Shown piece after piece: positions 47,790 through 56,764 of a DNA stretch of 64,000 nucleotides. The notes below the pieces were generated by a model. That model ran no database searches, was not told the DNA's origin, and saw nothing but the letters and a program-made list of their open reading frames with translations. The translations under genes and the position numbers were made by a program. Each line of letters starts with the position of its first letter. Position 1 is the stretch's first letter. The stretch is from Streptomyces sp. NBRC 109706 (GTDB lineage Bacteria; Actinomycetota; Actinomycetes; Streptomycetales; Streptomycetaceae): the NCBI RefSeq assembly GCF_000974485.1, contig NZ_BBOM01000004.1, forward strand, positions 124,001 to 188,000, read 5' to 3'.

Positions 47790-48641
47790 ATGGCGGAACA
47801 ACCGGAGCAGCCCGAGCAGTTGGCGCACGGAACGCCTGCCGAACATGCCCCCGGGCCCGACATAGACAACTCCGTGCCCCATTCCGCTCGGATCTGGAAC
47901 TACTGGCTCGGCGGCAAGGACAACTACGCCGCGGACCGGGCCATGGGCGACCAGATCATGAACTACTTCCCCGAGATCGCCGAGAACGCGCGCGGCAACC
48001 GCTACTTCCTCTGCCGCGCGGTGCGCTTCCTGGTCGAGGAGGCCGGGATCCGCCAGTTCCTCGACATCGGCACCGGGCTGCCGACCGTCGACAACACCCA
48101 CGAACTGGCCCAGCGGATGGCACCCGAGGCGCGCGTCGTCTATGTGGACAACGACCCGCTGGTCCTCGCCCACGCCCGCGCGCTCCTCACCAGCACCCCC
48201 GAGGGCGCCACCGACTACCTCGACGCGGATGTGCGCGACCCCGACGGAATCCTCCAACAGGCCGCCGCCACACTGGACTTCGACCGGCCCGTCGCGCTGA
48301 TGCTGCTGGGCGTGCTGCAGTTCGTCGAGGACATCGAGGAGACCAGAGCCATCGTCGCCCGCCTGGTCGACGCGCTGCCGCCCGGCAGCTATGTGGCGCT
48401 CTCCCACCCGACCAACGCGGTGCGCGGCCCCCGGATGGACGAGGCCGTCAAACAGTGGAACGACGGCGGCGGCTCACCCCGACTGACCCTGCGCACCACG
48501 GACGAGGTCACGTCCTACCTGGACGGCCTTGAGGTGCTGGAACCCGGCATGATCTCCACATCCCTGTGGCGCCCCGAACTCTTCGCCGCCGACGAAACCC
48601 GCCCCATCGACGACTTCGGCGGCATCGCCCTCAAACGCTAG
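47790..48641 (+). CDS. SAM-dependent methyltransferase, DUF574 (Methyltransf_19) type
   Basis: This 283-aa protein has the family hallmark 'SVPHSARIWNYWLGGKDNYA' at the N terminus. The SAM site is FLDIGTGLPTVDNTHELAQR, with the acidic residue in VVYVDNDPLVLAHARAL, and ALMLLGVLQFVEDIEE follows. Most actinomycetes carry many paralogues; their substrates are largely unknown. ATG 47790 has AGGGAG seven bases upstream; longer in-frame starts are Pro-rich noise. Convergent with the SDR gene across 205 featureless bases. Confidence 0.9.
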   Translation: MAEQPEQPEQLAHGTPAEHAPGPDIDNSVPHSARIWNYWLGGKDNYAADRAMGDQIMNYFPEIAENARGNRYFLCRAVRFLVEEAGIRQFLDIGTGLPTVDNTHELAQRMAPEARVVYVDNDPLVLAHARALLTSTPEGATDYLDADVRDPDGILQQAAATLDFDRPVALMLLGVLQFVEDIEETRAIVARLVDALPPGSYVALSHPTNAVRGPRMDEAVKQWNDGGGSPRLTLRTTDEVTSYLDGLEVLEPGMISTSLWRPELFAADETRPIDDFGGIALKR

Positions 48642-48846
48642 CCTCCGGCGGCGGGGCCGCGATCCGGCCCCCGGGCCCTGCCCCGAGGCGGTGACCGCTG
48701 CCGGGCTGAAGGGCGCGGTTGATTCGCCGTCCGGCGGGGGATACCGGTTCGTCGTCTGCCTGCGGCGGGCCGGTCCCGTTCGCGGTCCGCTCACCGGTAC
48801 CGGCCTTCGCGCCGAGCCCGCCGGGTTTTCGTGGACGGGGGAGTGG

Positions 48847-49677
48847 TCAGTCCAGCAGTGCCTGGGTTTCCCGGTGCAGCCGCAGCGCGGCCGTCGTGTC
48901 GAACGTCGGTCTGTCGACCGAGAGTCGGCGGCGGCCCCGGTGCGCGGTGAACCGCTCCTCCGGTGGGTCGTCGAGCAGAGCGACCAGCGGCCGGATCGCC
49001 TGCTCCACGCCGCGGCCCAACAGCGCGAGCGAGGCCGCGCTCAGTGCCCGCAGCGGTTGCGGCTGGCTGGCCGGCATGCCGGTGCGGACCACGCCGGGGT
49101 GATAGCCGACATAGCGCACCGCCGAGTCCGGACGGACCTGGGGGAACGCCGCCCCCAGCAGATCGTTGGCGCGGAAGGACTGCAGGGTGGCTCTGGTCCC
49201 GCCGTAGCGCCGCGTCAGCTGGAGGTCGTCCCAGTGGATCCGGCCGAGCCGCAGCCCCGGCGTGCCGACATTGGCGATCACCGGCCCGGGCGACCGCTCC
49301 AACGCGGGAAGCAGCCCATGGCTCAGCACATAGCGGCTCAGATAGGCGAGGGCGAAGCTGTGCTCGAACCCCTCCGCCGTCTCCACCCGACCACCGGTGA
49401 GCCGGTAACGCTGCGCGCAGAGCACGAGGTTGTCCAGGATCGGCTCGGCCTCGACCAGTGAGTCGACCAGCCGACGGCCGGCCGCCACCGAGCTGAGATC
49501 GACCCGCAACACGGTCAACTTCCCTTTCCACGCCGCGCGTTGAGCCTCCGCGCGAAGAACGGCCCCCCGCTGTTCACTACTGCCGACGGCGATCACATGG
49601 GCGCCCTGACGCAGATAGTGCGCCGCGATTCCCTTGCCGATTCCGCTGGTTCCTCCGGTGACGACCATGGTGCGCAC
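48847..49677 (-). CDS. SDR-family oxidoreductase-like protein with altered active site
   Basis: This is a 276-aa protein. MVVTGGTSGIGKGIAAHYL is the nucleotide-binding TGxxxGxG motif. The NNAG position reads VLCAQRY, the serine strand VIANVGTPG lacks the usual Ser, and the YxxxK motif is YGGTR with Arg for Lys. Activity may thus differ from normal SDRs (known family rule, inferred here). The GTG at 49677 has GGGAG six bases upstream. It is divergent from a TetR gene with operator half-sites between, so probably repressed by it. Confidence 0.8.
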   Translation of the reverse strand: MRTMVVTGGTSGIGKGIAAHYLRQGAHVIAVGSSEQRGAVLRAEAQRAAWKGKLTVLRVDLSSVAAGRRLVDSLVEAEPILDNLVLCAQRYRLTGGRVETAEGFEHSFALAYLSRYVLSHGLLPALERSPGPVIANVGTPGLRLGRIHWDDLQLTRRYGGTRATLQSFRANDLLGAAFPQVRPDSAVRYVGYHPGVVRTGMPASQPQPLRALSAASLALLGRGVEQAIRPLVALLDDPPEERFTAHRGRRRLSVDRPTFDTTAALRLHRETQALLD

Positions 49678-49712
49678 GGCGAACTCCCTCGCCCGAGCAA
49701 GGCGGATAGCCT

Positions 49713-49767
49713 TTATCCACTTAACGGGGCGAGCGTAGCACGAAGTGGATATGAGCTATCCACTTAA
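49713..49767. promoter_or_regulatory. TetR operator: three TATCCACTT half-sites
   Basis: TATCCACTTAA occurs at 49714-49724 and 49757-49767. AAGTGGATA at 49743-49751 is the inverse of the second copy, making a 9-base inverted repeat with a 5-base centre (49743-49765). These lie between the SDR and TetR starts. Confidence 0.7.
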
Positions 49768-49782
49768 TGGGAGGAGAGGCGG

Positions 49783-50361
49783 ATGCCCGAGCCGCAGAAG
49801 AAGGGGCGCCCGCTGCGGCGGGACGCCGAGCAGAACCGGCGGAAGGTGGTCGACGCCGGCCGCGAGGTCTTCGCCGAACGCGGGCTGTCCGCGACGCTTA
49901 ACGATGTCGCCCACCACGCCGGCCTCGGCGTGGGCACGGTCTATCGCCGCTTCCCCGACAAGGCGAGCCTCGCGGAGGCGGTCTTCGCCGATGAGCTGGC
50001 GGACATCCGCACGATGGCCGCCGAGGCCCTGGCCGACGGGGGCGAGGCGTTCGAGGCGTTCGCCGCGTTTCTGGAACGGGCGTTGGAACGGCTGGCGGAC
50101 AACCGTGGCCTACGCGAGGTGATGCGCCAGGGCGGCTTCGGCTCGGACCGACTGGCGGCGACGCGGGCCGAGTTGACCCAGGACTGCGGACGCCTGATGG
50201 ACCGCGCCCACGCGGCCGGGACGCTCCGCGGGGATGTGACACCGGCGGACATCCCCGCCATCGTCGCGATGTTCGACGCGGCCCTCGACGCCTCCCCCGA
50301 CGACTGGCCCCGCTACCTCTCCATCATCGTGACCGGCCTCCACACGCCGAGGACCCCCTGA
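49783..50361 (+). CDS. TetR-family repressor
   Basis: This is a 192-aa protein. The helix-turn-helix is seen in RRKVVDAGREVFAERGLSAT, then LNDVAHHAGLGVGTVYRRFP (recognition helix 'GTVYRRF'). The C-terminal ligand domain starts near residue 75 and is of the TetR_C type with helices LAATRAELTQDCGRLMDRAH. The ATG has GGGAGGAG six bases upstream. The gene probably autoregulates through 49713-49767 and controls the divergent SDR gene. It ends before a bidirectional terminator. Confidence 0.9.
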   Translation: MPEPQKKGRPLRRDAEQNRRKVVDAGREVFAERGLSATLNDVAHHAGLGVGTVYRRFPDKASLAEAVFADELADIRTMAAEALADGGEAFEAFAAFLERALERLADNRGLREVMRQGGFGSDRLAATRAELTQDCGRLMDRAHAAGTLRGDVTPADIPAIVAMFDAALDASPDDWPRYLSIIVTGLHTPRTP

Positions 50362-50369
50362 ACGCGAAA

Positions 50370-50408
50370 GGCCGTGGAGAACCGGCCTGGGCCTGGTCCT
50401 CCACGGCC
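50370..50408. terminator. Bidirectional terminator between convergent genes
   Basis: GGCCGTGGAG (50370-50379) and CTCCACGGCC (50399-50408) pair perfectly, with extra pairing of ACC/GGT in the loop. It sits between the TetR stop (50361) and the small-gene stop (50424). Confidence 0.75.
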
Positions 50409-50423
50409 CCCGCTATCCTGCCG

Positions 50424-50660
50424 TCACACCGCCCAATTACTGGGGGACAAGGGATCTGCAGATTTGCTGGGCGTCATCCGCGTGGGGAATTCCTTGTCGC
50501 CGAGTACGATGCAAATTTCTTGGGTGGTGAGCCCGTCATCCGCTATCTGCGGCTGCTCCGAGGGTTCCGATATGACGGTCGGAGCCGGGGCAGGAGCCAT
50601 GGCGTCCGCGTGGTGAGAGCCGAGGCTCAGCAGGATCAATGACAGAAACGCGTTGTCCAC
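50424..50660 (-). CDS. Small peptide gene downstream of SARP regulator
   Basis: This 78-aa protein has a hydrophobic N terminus without strong basic charge (MDNAFLSLILLSLGSHHADA). A Pro/Ala stretch follows, then TQEICIVLGDKEFPTRM and an SPSNWAV end. It may be a short exported or signalling peptide. The GTG at 50660 has GAGGAG nine bases upstream. It lies 198 bases downstream of an AfsR-like SARP on the same strand, the position afsS holds behind afsR, but the sequence lacks the AfsS repeats. No known family recognised. Confidence 0.5.
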   Translation of the reverse strand: MDNAFLSLILLSLGSHHADAMAPAPAPTVISEPSEQPQIADDGLTTQEICIVLGDKEFPTRMTPSKSADPLSPSNWAV

Positions 50661-50858
50661 GCGCGATTGCTCCTCAGATTCGTTCTCTACATGACCGCCG
50701 CCGCCAGTCGAGACCCGACTGCGGGGTGGTCGCCCATCTTCAACTGCGCGCTCCGCGCTCGTCAAATTCGGGTGAACTTCTGGGAGTGGAGGACCCGTTG
50801 GGTCATCTTCGGGAGCCGCCCTGGGCAAGCTTACCCCGGTAACGTTGAAGGCGGACTG

Positions 50859-53800
50859 CTAACCGAGGGCGCTCCGCAGGCCAATCCCCGACAACTCTGC
50901 TTCCGCCAGGATGCGAGATACCTGGGCTTCCTCCGCGCGCGCTCCAAGGCGCTGAAAGAGGGTGAGCGCTTCTTCGAGGTATCCGACTGCCTGCTCGCGC
51001 CGTCCTCTGGCGAGCGCACCAAGCCCCAGGCCATGGAGGGCGCCGGCCTCCTCCTTGGAGGCGTTGATCTGGCGGGCCAGCGCCAGGGAGGCCATGTGCT
51101 GCGGGATGGCCTCCTCATGCCTTCCCAGCTTATGGAGTGCCCTGCCTATCCCGTTGAGCGCCGCGCACTCGCCCCTCTTGAACTCCATGTACCTGAGCAT
51201 GGGCAGCACCTCGCGATATCCATCGAGAGATGCGGATAAATCGCCGGCGTCAAGAAGAGTGTGCGCGATGTTCAGCCGCAAGGTCGCCCTGTCCAAATGC
51301 GTACTCTCGGGCTCAAGTGCCATTGCTTGTCTGAAGTGGTCAAGCGACTTCTCATACTCCTGCCGAGTCCTGAAAAGCTCGGCCAGGTTTTGCAGTGCTG
51401 CAACGACCCCTCTTTTGTATCCGGCGGCACGGGAGCCTTCCAGGAACGCGTTAAAAGTCATTAACGCCTCATCCAGATTCCCAAGTCCCAGATGAATGAC
51501 GCCCAAAAGGTTATGCGCGCGCGCCTGCCTAAGAGCGTCGGGTAGACTCATAGCGAGTTTGACTGACCGCTCCTGTATCGGCAGCGCCTCTCGGTTCCGT
51601 CCGGAGGAGTAATAGCTGAATCCGAGTTGATACAACGCCTCGACCTCCCCCTCGCGGTCACCTCGCATTCGTGCCAAGGCCAACGCAGTATCCGCCGCGG
51701 TCACCGCCGTCTCGGATTCGCCGGCGTGCGTGCCGAGGGTGGCGAGGTCGATCAACGCGCGGGTTTCCGCGTGGCCGTCGCCGATGCCGTGCCAGTAGTC
51801 CACGGCCTCGGCGACGTAGGGCCGGGCCGTCGCCAGATACCCCTGGGTGGTCAGAAAACCACCCAGTACATGGACCAACAGAGCGCCTCGGCCGTGATCC
51901 CCTCTACTCCGGAGATATTCGAGTATCGCCAGCAGGTTCGACGACTCGGCGACGAACCAGCCGTTCGCATTGGCCTCGTCCAACCAGCCGGCGGTGCCGG
52001 CCGGCTGGGCGGCGTCGGGGACGGTGATGCGGCAGCGGTAGGGGAAGGCGAGGCGGTCGGCCCGGTCGGCGACGTGCAGATACGCGTCGAGCAGGCGGTC
52101 GACCGCCGCTCGTGACTCCGCCGCGTCGTCCTCGGCAGCGACCAGCGCGCGGGCGTAGTCGGCCAGCAGATCGTGCAGGCGGTAGCGGTGCGAGCCGGGC
52201 TCCATCAGAAGATGCTCGTGGAGAAGACGCTCCAGCGATCTTTCGGCCAAGTCCACCGGCAGGTCGGCGAGTACGGCCGCCGCGTGGGGGCCGAACGCGG
52301 GGCCCACATGCAGGCCGAGTCGGCGGAACAGTCGCTGTTCCTCGGGGGACAGATCTTGAACCGAGAGTGCGAAAACGTTCTCGATGTCCCGTGTTCCGTC
52401 ATGGAGTTCCCGTGTTCGACCGCTTGCGCGATTCAACTGTCGAACGAGATCATCGACGCTCCAGGAGGAGTGCGTGAGAAATCTACTGGCCGCGATTTCC
52501 ACGGCCAGTGGCAGGTTTCCGCAGAGTCGAGCAACCTTGCTCGCCTCGGCGGCACTTGGTCTTCGTTCCGCGCCGACGCGATCTTGGAATAGCGCGATGG
52601 CGTCGTCCTCGGAAAGCGTGCCCAGGGACAGGGTGCGGGCGACACTCACCGCCGCCAGATGCCGGCGGCTGGTAATGATCAACAGCGACTCGGAGGGGCC
52701 GGGCAGCAATGGGCTCACCTGTTCGGGTCCTGCCGCATTGTCCAGGATGACGAGTGCGCGTCGCGAGCTGAGAACGGAACGCCAGGTGGCGGTCAACTGC
52801 GCGGGATCCGCGGGGATTTGCTTTGCCGGGAGGCCCAGGAGGTTCAGGAGTTCGGTGAGTGCTCTTGTGGTGTCCAGCGGCTTCTGGTGGGCGTCATAGC
52901 CACATAAGTCGATCATGATGTGGCCATCGGGAAACGCCGACTTGACCTGGTGTGCGATGTGGACGGCGAGTGCGGTTTTGCCCACGCCGCCCATACCGTC
53001 AATCGCATTGATCGTCACAGTTGACGGCCGCTGCTTTCCCGTTCCGTTGACCATGGACAGCAGCTTGTCGATCTCGTCCCGGCGGCCTACCCAGTCCGTG
53101 TCGCCGGGTAGGTTGCTGATCGCCGAGGTGATCCGTGGCGCGGGCCGGGGGCCGTGGCCCAGGGCGGTGAGCAGTTCGGTCAGGGGGGTGCGGTCGCGGG
53201 CGGCCGCGCGCACGCGGAGCAGGCGTTCGCCCAGGTCGGTGCCCAAGTCCTCGATCAGCGCGCGCTCGGTGCGGCGGAGCAGTCGCTCCAGTTGGAGGGT
53301 CCGTCCCGCGCCGTAGAGGGCGCACCCGAGATACTCGACCAAGGCCTCGTCCTCGGGACGCGTGTCGGCCAGCGGTTCCAGTTCGGCGATGACCTCGTTG
53401 AAGTCGCCCCGGAGGAGGTTGATGCGGCTGCGTAACAGCAGTACGCCGACGCGCTTCTCGTGCAGCGTTCCGCGAACACGGTCGGGCCAGCGGCCCCTGA
53501 GGCCGGCCAGGGGGTCCCCGCGCCATAATCGGTCTGCCTCGCCGAGGAGTTTTGTCGCCTCACCGAGACTGCCGCTGTCCGTAAGCGCTCGTGCCTGTTC
53601 GGTAAGGCTCAAATAACGTCGTACGTCGATCGTTTGGGGATCGGCGTCCAGGCTGTAGGCGTGCTGCCGGCCGCGTACCGCGCTGGTGGGTGAATCCGAG
53701 AGAGCGCGCATCCTCCGGCCGATGCGGGAGACGTAGGTGCGGATGCCCTCCCGGGCGCTGGGCGGCGGATGGTCGTCCCATACGCGGTGGATCAGGGTTT

Positions 53801-53936
53801 CGGCGCTGAGCAGTTGGCCCACATCCCAGGCCAGTGCCGCGAGGACGAGGCGTTCCTTGGCGGAGCCAAGGGAGCTGCGCCTTTCGGCCCCATACCGCAA
53901 CTCGACCGTCCCAAGCATCAAAACTTGGAAGTCCAC
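50859..53936 (-). CDS. AfsR/SARP-type regulator with NB-ARC and TPR domains, TTA codon
   Basis: This is a 1,025-aa protein. Residues 1-95 are an OmpR-like winged helix (FQVLMLGTVELRYGAERRSS, then REGIRTYVSRIGRRMRAL). Residues 100-240 are BTAD. Residues 290-560 are NB-ARC with P-loop INAIDGMGGVGKTALAVHIA, Walker B-like RRALVILDNA and SLLIITSRR. The C terminus is a TPR array (for example ALYQLGFSYYSSGRNREALP). Such proteins activate secondary-metabolite or developmental genes on signalling. The GTG at 53936 has GGGAGG five bases upstream; earlier frames are non-coding in character. A TTA codon (51462-51464) suggests bldA control. GC is slightly lower than in its neighbours. Confidence 0.92.
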   Translation of the reverse strand: MDFQVLMLGTVELRYGAERRSSLGSAKERLVLAALAWDVGQLLSAETLIHRVWDDHPPPSAREGIRTYVSRIGRRMRALSDSPTSAVRGRQHAYSLDADPQTIDVRRYLSLTEQARALTDSGSLGEATKLLGEADRLWRGDPLAGLRGRWPDRVRGTLHEKRVGVLLLRSRINLLRGDFNEVIAELEPLADTRPEDEALVEYLGCALYGAGRTLQLERLLRRTERALIEDLGTDLGERLLRVRAAARDRTPLTELLTALGHGPRPAPRITSAISNLPGDTDWVGRRDEIDKLLSMVNGTGKQRPSTVTINAIDGMGGVGKTALAVHIAHQVKSAFPDGHIMIDLCGYDAHQKPLDTTRALTELLNLLGLPAKQIPADPAQLTATWRSVLSSRRALVILDNAAGPEQVSPLLPGPSESLLIITSRRHLAAVSVARTLSLGTLSEDDAIALFQDRVGAERRPSAAEASKVARLCGNLPLAVEIAASRFLTHSSWSVDDLVRQLNRASGRTRELHDGTRDIENVFALSVQDLSPEEQRLFRRLGLHVGPAFGPHAAAVLADLPVDLAERSLERLLHEHLLMEPGSHRYRLHDLLADYARALVAAEDDAAESRAAVDRLLDAYLHVADRADRLAFPYRCRITVPDAAQPAGTAGWLDEANANGWFVAESSNLLAILEYLRSRGDHGRGALLVHVLGGFLTTQGYLATARPYVAEAVDYWHGIGDGHAETRALIDLATLGTHAGESETAVTAADTALALARMRGDREGEVEALYQLGFSYYSSGRNREALPIQERSVKLAMSLPDALRQARAHNLLGVIHLGLGNLDEALMTFNAFLEGSRAAGYKRGVVAALQNLAELFRTRQEYEKSLDHFRQAMALEPESTHLDRATLRLNIAHTLLDAGDLSASLDGYREVLPMLRYMEFKRGECAALNGIGRALHKLGRHEEAIPQHMASLALARQINASKEEAGALHGLGLGALARGRREQAVGYLEEALTLFQRLGARAEEAQVSRILAEAELSGIGLRSALG

Positions 53937-54256
53937 CAGCGCCTCCCGCCGGCTAGGCCCTTTGTTGCGAGCATGGCATGGCGGCGACTTTGTGAGCCAG
54001 AGCACGTCGGCACCACGACGGGAATTCGAACATGCGGCGGAACCCTGTCCGTTGCTTCCCCCGTCGCATGGATAGCCGGGGCTTCCGTGGGTAGTCGAGA
54101 TGCCGTTTGAGCGGATGGCCGACACCGAGCGCATCCTGGGGACCATGTGACACCAGCCGCGTGTGCGCCCTCACCGACCCTCAGCGGAATTCGGCCAACT
54201 TCGGGGCGCGCGCCCCGCGCACGCCGGCGGTCGGGTGGCTCTGGGAGAGTGGCGGC
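53937..54256. other. Divergent intergenic region, SARP/cyclodeaminase-like
   Basis: These 320 bases lie between divergent starts. I see no gene. GGGGCGCG followed by CCCCGCGC near 54205-54221 is a short GC hairpin. No confident promoter hexamers or operator repeats stand out. Confidence 0.3.
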
Positions 54257-55180
54257 ATGGGTGCCATGGGACTGACGGTGATCGACGGTGTGGAGTTGGG
54301 GCGGCGGCTGTCGATGGCGGGGGCGGTCGACGCGGTCGAGGCGGCGCTGTTGGGCGGGCTTGATCCGGAGGCGGACGTCGCCAGGTCCGCCGTCGAAGTG
54401 CCCGCCGGGCAGCTGTTGTTGATGCCGGCGGCCGGCGAGCGCTATGTGGGGGTGAAGGTCGCCGGGGTTGCGCCGGCGAATCCGGCGCTCGGGCTGCCGA
54501 GGATCGTCGCGTCCTATCTGCTCGCGGACGCGGCCACCCTGCGGCCCGTCGCGTTGCTGGACGGCTCAGCGCTGACGTCCCTGCGCACCCCGGCCGTCTC
54601 CGCCGTCGCGGTGCGCCGGCTGGCGGTGCCGGAGGCGCGGCGGCTGGTGGTGTTCGGCACCGGGCCGCAGGCGTGGGGGCATGTGGCGGCGCTGCGGGAG
54701 GTGCGCCCGGTGGACCGGGTGGGCGTGGTGGCCCGATCGCCCGAGCGGGGACGGGAGTTGGTCGAGCGCTGCCGGAACGCGGGCCTGGCCGCCGAACTGG
54801 TCGGGGCCGACGCGGTCGCCGAAGCGGATCTGGTGGCCTGCTGCACCTCGGCGCGGGAGCCGCTGTTCGACGGGCGGGCGGTCGCCGACCACGCCACGGT
54901 GGTGGCGATGGGCTCGCACGAGCCGACGGCGCGTGAGGTGGACGGCGCGCTGGTCCGCCGCTCGACGGTCGTGGTGGAGGCGCGCGCCTCGGCGCTGCGG
55001 GAGGCGGGGGACCTGTGCGTTCCGCTGGCCGCCGGCGAGATCGGCCCCGACGTGATCGCCGGGAACATGGCGGAGCTGGTGCGGGGCGAGCTGCCGCTGC
55101 CGGGCGATCGTCCCCGGTTGTTCAAGGGGGTCGGAATGTCCTGGCAGGACCTGGTGGTGGCCACCGCCGCGATGGGCTGA
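54257..55180 (+). CDS. Ornithine cyclodeaminase/mu-crystallin family protein
   Basis: This 307-aa protein has the family's N-terminal substrate-binding half (AVEVPAGQLLLMPAAGERYV, then GVKVAGVAPANPALGLPRIV). It also has a Rossmann domain: RRLVVFGTGPQAWGHVAALR with the GxGxxA-like loop, then VACCTSAREPLFDG, and FKGVGMSWQDLVVATAA at the end. Members are NAD(P)-dependent imine reductases, alanine or lysine dehydrogenases, or cyclodeaminases. The ATG at 54257 has GGGAG nine bases upstream. Single gene convergent with the next; substrate unresolved. Confidence 0.88.
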   Translation: MGAMGLTVIDGVELGRRLSMAGAVDAVEAALLGGLDPEADVARSAVEVPAGQLLLMPAAGERYVGVKVAGVAPANPALGLPRIVASYLLADAATLRPVALLDGSALTSLRTPAVSAVAVRRLAVPEARRLVVFGTGPQAWGHVAALREVRPVDRVGVVARSPERGRELVERCRNAGLAAELVGADAVAEADLVACCTSAREPLFDGRAVADHATVVAMGSHEPTAREVDGALVRRSTVVVEARASALREAGDLCVPLAAGEIGPDVIAGNMAELVRGELPLPGDRPRLFKGVGMSWQDLVVATAAMG

Positions 55181-55199
55181 GCCGCGCCCGGCTTCTGTG

Positions 55200-55850
55200 T
55201 CAGTCCCGGCGGGCCCTGGCGGTGGCGACCAGGGCGAAGCCGACGGCGAGGGTGACCGTGCTGAGGCCGGCCAGCGCGGCGCCGAAGATCGGGTCGGCCG
55301 GGTCGAGGAACGAGTAGACGGCGACATCGGCGGAGAGATACGCCGCCAGGTAGAGCAGCAGCACGCCGGCCCAGCTCAGCGGGTACCACCAGCGCGCCGA
55401 CCGTTGCCTGCGGCCGATGAAGAGCCAGTCGACGAGCACCGCCAGCGGGGTGAGCAGATGCTCGAAGAGGCTCCAGGTCTCGTCCAACCCGCCGCCCATG
55501 GCGGTGAACCAGGTGATCATCACCAGCAGCAGAGTGACCGCCAGCAGCCCGCGCAGCCAGGCGGTCGGCGGTTCGGGGCGGCGCAGCGCCGCCGCGCTGA
55601 GGGTCAGCACCGTCACCATCGCGTAGCCGATGCCGGCCGCCACGCTTGCCAGCTGGCTGAGCGCGAGGAGGGTGCCGCCGCCCGTCGCCTGGTAGCCGAT
55701 GAGGGCACAGCCGATGATCAGTACCCGCCACAGGGTCTCGCCGAACAGCGCCCCGGCCGGCGTCAGCGCCGGCGTGGGCGCGAGCGTCGCGGCCGGTCTG
55801 GCCGGCGCCGGCCAGGGGTAGGTGGCGGTGGAGTACGGTCGCTGAGTCAT
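55200..55850 (-). CDS. Pr6Pr-like integral membrane protein
   Basis: This 216-aa protein has a Pro/Ala-rich N terminus and about six membrane helices (for example LWRVLIIGCALIGYQATGGG, LLAVTLLLVMITWFTAMGGG and LSWAGVLLLYLAAYLSADVA). 'SLFEHLLTPLAVLVDWLFIG' is the conserved His-x-x-x-P ... D-W segment of the Pr6Pr/FAR-17a-like family. The ATG at 55850 has AAGGA 11 bases upstream. Function unknown. Convergent with the cyclodeaminase-like gene (19 bases apart). Confidence 0.75.
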   Translation of the reverse strand: MTQRPYSTATYPWPAPARPAATLAPTPALTPAGALFGETLWRVLIIGCALIGYQATGGGTLLALSQLASVAAGIGYAMVTVLTLSAAALRRPEPPTAWLRGLLAVTLLLVMITWFTAMGGGLDETWSLFEHLLTPLAVLVDWLFIGRRQRSARWWYPLSWAGVLLLYLAAYLSADVAVYSFLDPADPIFGAALAGLSTVTLAVGFALVATARARRD

Positions 55851-56004
55851 CGGCGGACGGGTCCTTCGGCAGAGGTGCTCAGACGCCGGCAAGGCCGGAC
55901 TTCGCCGAGCGTAGGTCCTGCGGACGTCCTGAGAACGACGCGAAAGACTCTTGCGATGCGGTTGTCGAGAAGGGGTTTCCAAGCTGTGACAGGAGCGTCG
56001 GGAG

Positions 56005-56523
56005 TCAGTCGGCCGACGACCTCAGCAGCCCCCGGACATAGGCCGCCTGGCCGACGTGCTGCAGGTCCTCGGCCACCACGCTGATCAGCCGGACGCCCAG
56101 CGTGACCGGCGGGTTCCACCGTTCGTCGACCGGCTCGGCGAGATCGCCGACGTTGACCTTGCCCAGGTACTGGACGGTCCGCTCGTGGACCGCCTGGTGG
56201 TAGCCGATCAGCAGATCGGCGCTCGGGGCGCCCAGCGCCTCGACCTCGTCGGTGCTGTGGCCGAAACCGGTCGCCTCGGGCGGGAAGGGCAGCGCGAAGC
56301 GGTCATACCAACGGTCCCTGGTCCATACCTGCTCGCGTCCGGCCAACTCGGCGATATGGTCGTCCTGGACCCGGGTGAGATGCCAGACCAGCCAGCCGAT
56401 GGGGTTGGCCTCCGGGCCGACCCGGGTGCCGACCTCGTCGGGGGTGAGCCCGGTGACCGTCACCTCGACCTCCTCCCTGATCCGGTCGAAGGCGTCGACC
56501 AGCAGCTCGGTGCTCGCGTTCAC
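56005..56523 (-). CDS. DinB/DUF664-type (mycothiol transferase-like) protein
   Basis: This 172-aa four-helix protein has the DinB metal-binding His pattern: GWLVWHLTRVQDDHIAELAG near residue 45, and SVVAEDLQHVGQAAYVRGLL near the C terminus. Family members use Ni/Zn and often mycothiol or bacillithiol for thiol transfer. 'NPIGWLVWHLTRVQDDHI' is typical of actinomycete DUF664 proteins. The GTG at 56523 has AAGGGAAG five bases upstream. Monocistronic. Confidence 0.85.
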   Translation of the reverse strand: MNASTELLVDAFDRIREEVEVTVTGLTPDEVGTRVGPEANPIGWLVWHLTRVQDDHIAELAGREQVWTRDRWYDRFALPFPPEATGFGHSTDEVEALGAPSADLLIGYHQAVHERTVQYLGKVNVGDLAEPVDERWNPPVTLGVRLISVVAEDLQHVGQAAYVRGLLRSSAD

Positions 56524-56682
56524 GGCAACTTCCCTTCCACGTCCGGGTGTTCGGTGATGCGGAGTGATTCGGAGTGATTCGGCGTTCGGGCGGCCGCGCG
56601 GGATGCCGACGGGGCGCGGTCGCGGCGAACACCGCACAGTGACTATGGCACCGCGCGCGGCGGTAGCCGCTGAACACGCGAC

Positions 56683-56716
56683 GGCGCGCCCCCCGCGTTG
56701 TCGCGGGAGGCGCGCC
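56683..56716 (-). terminator. Hairpin terminator after SPFH gene pair
   Basis: The 15-base arms (56683-56697 and 56702-56716) have one mismatch and a 4-base loop, about 50 bases past the stop of the leftward SPFH operon. Confidence 0.65.
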
Positions 56717-56764
56717 CGGTACCGCTGACGAACGACCGGTCAGCCAATCAGCCGGTCGGCCGGT

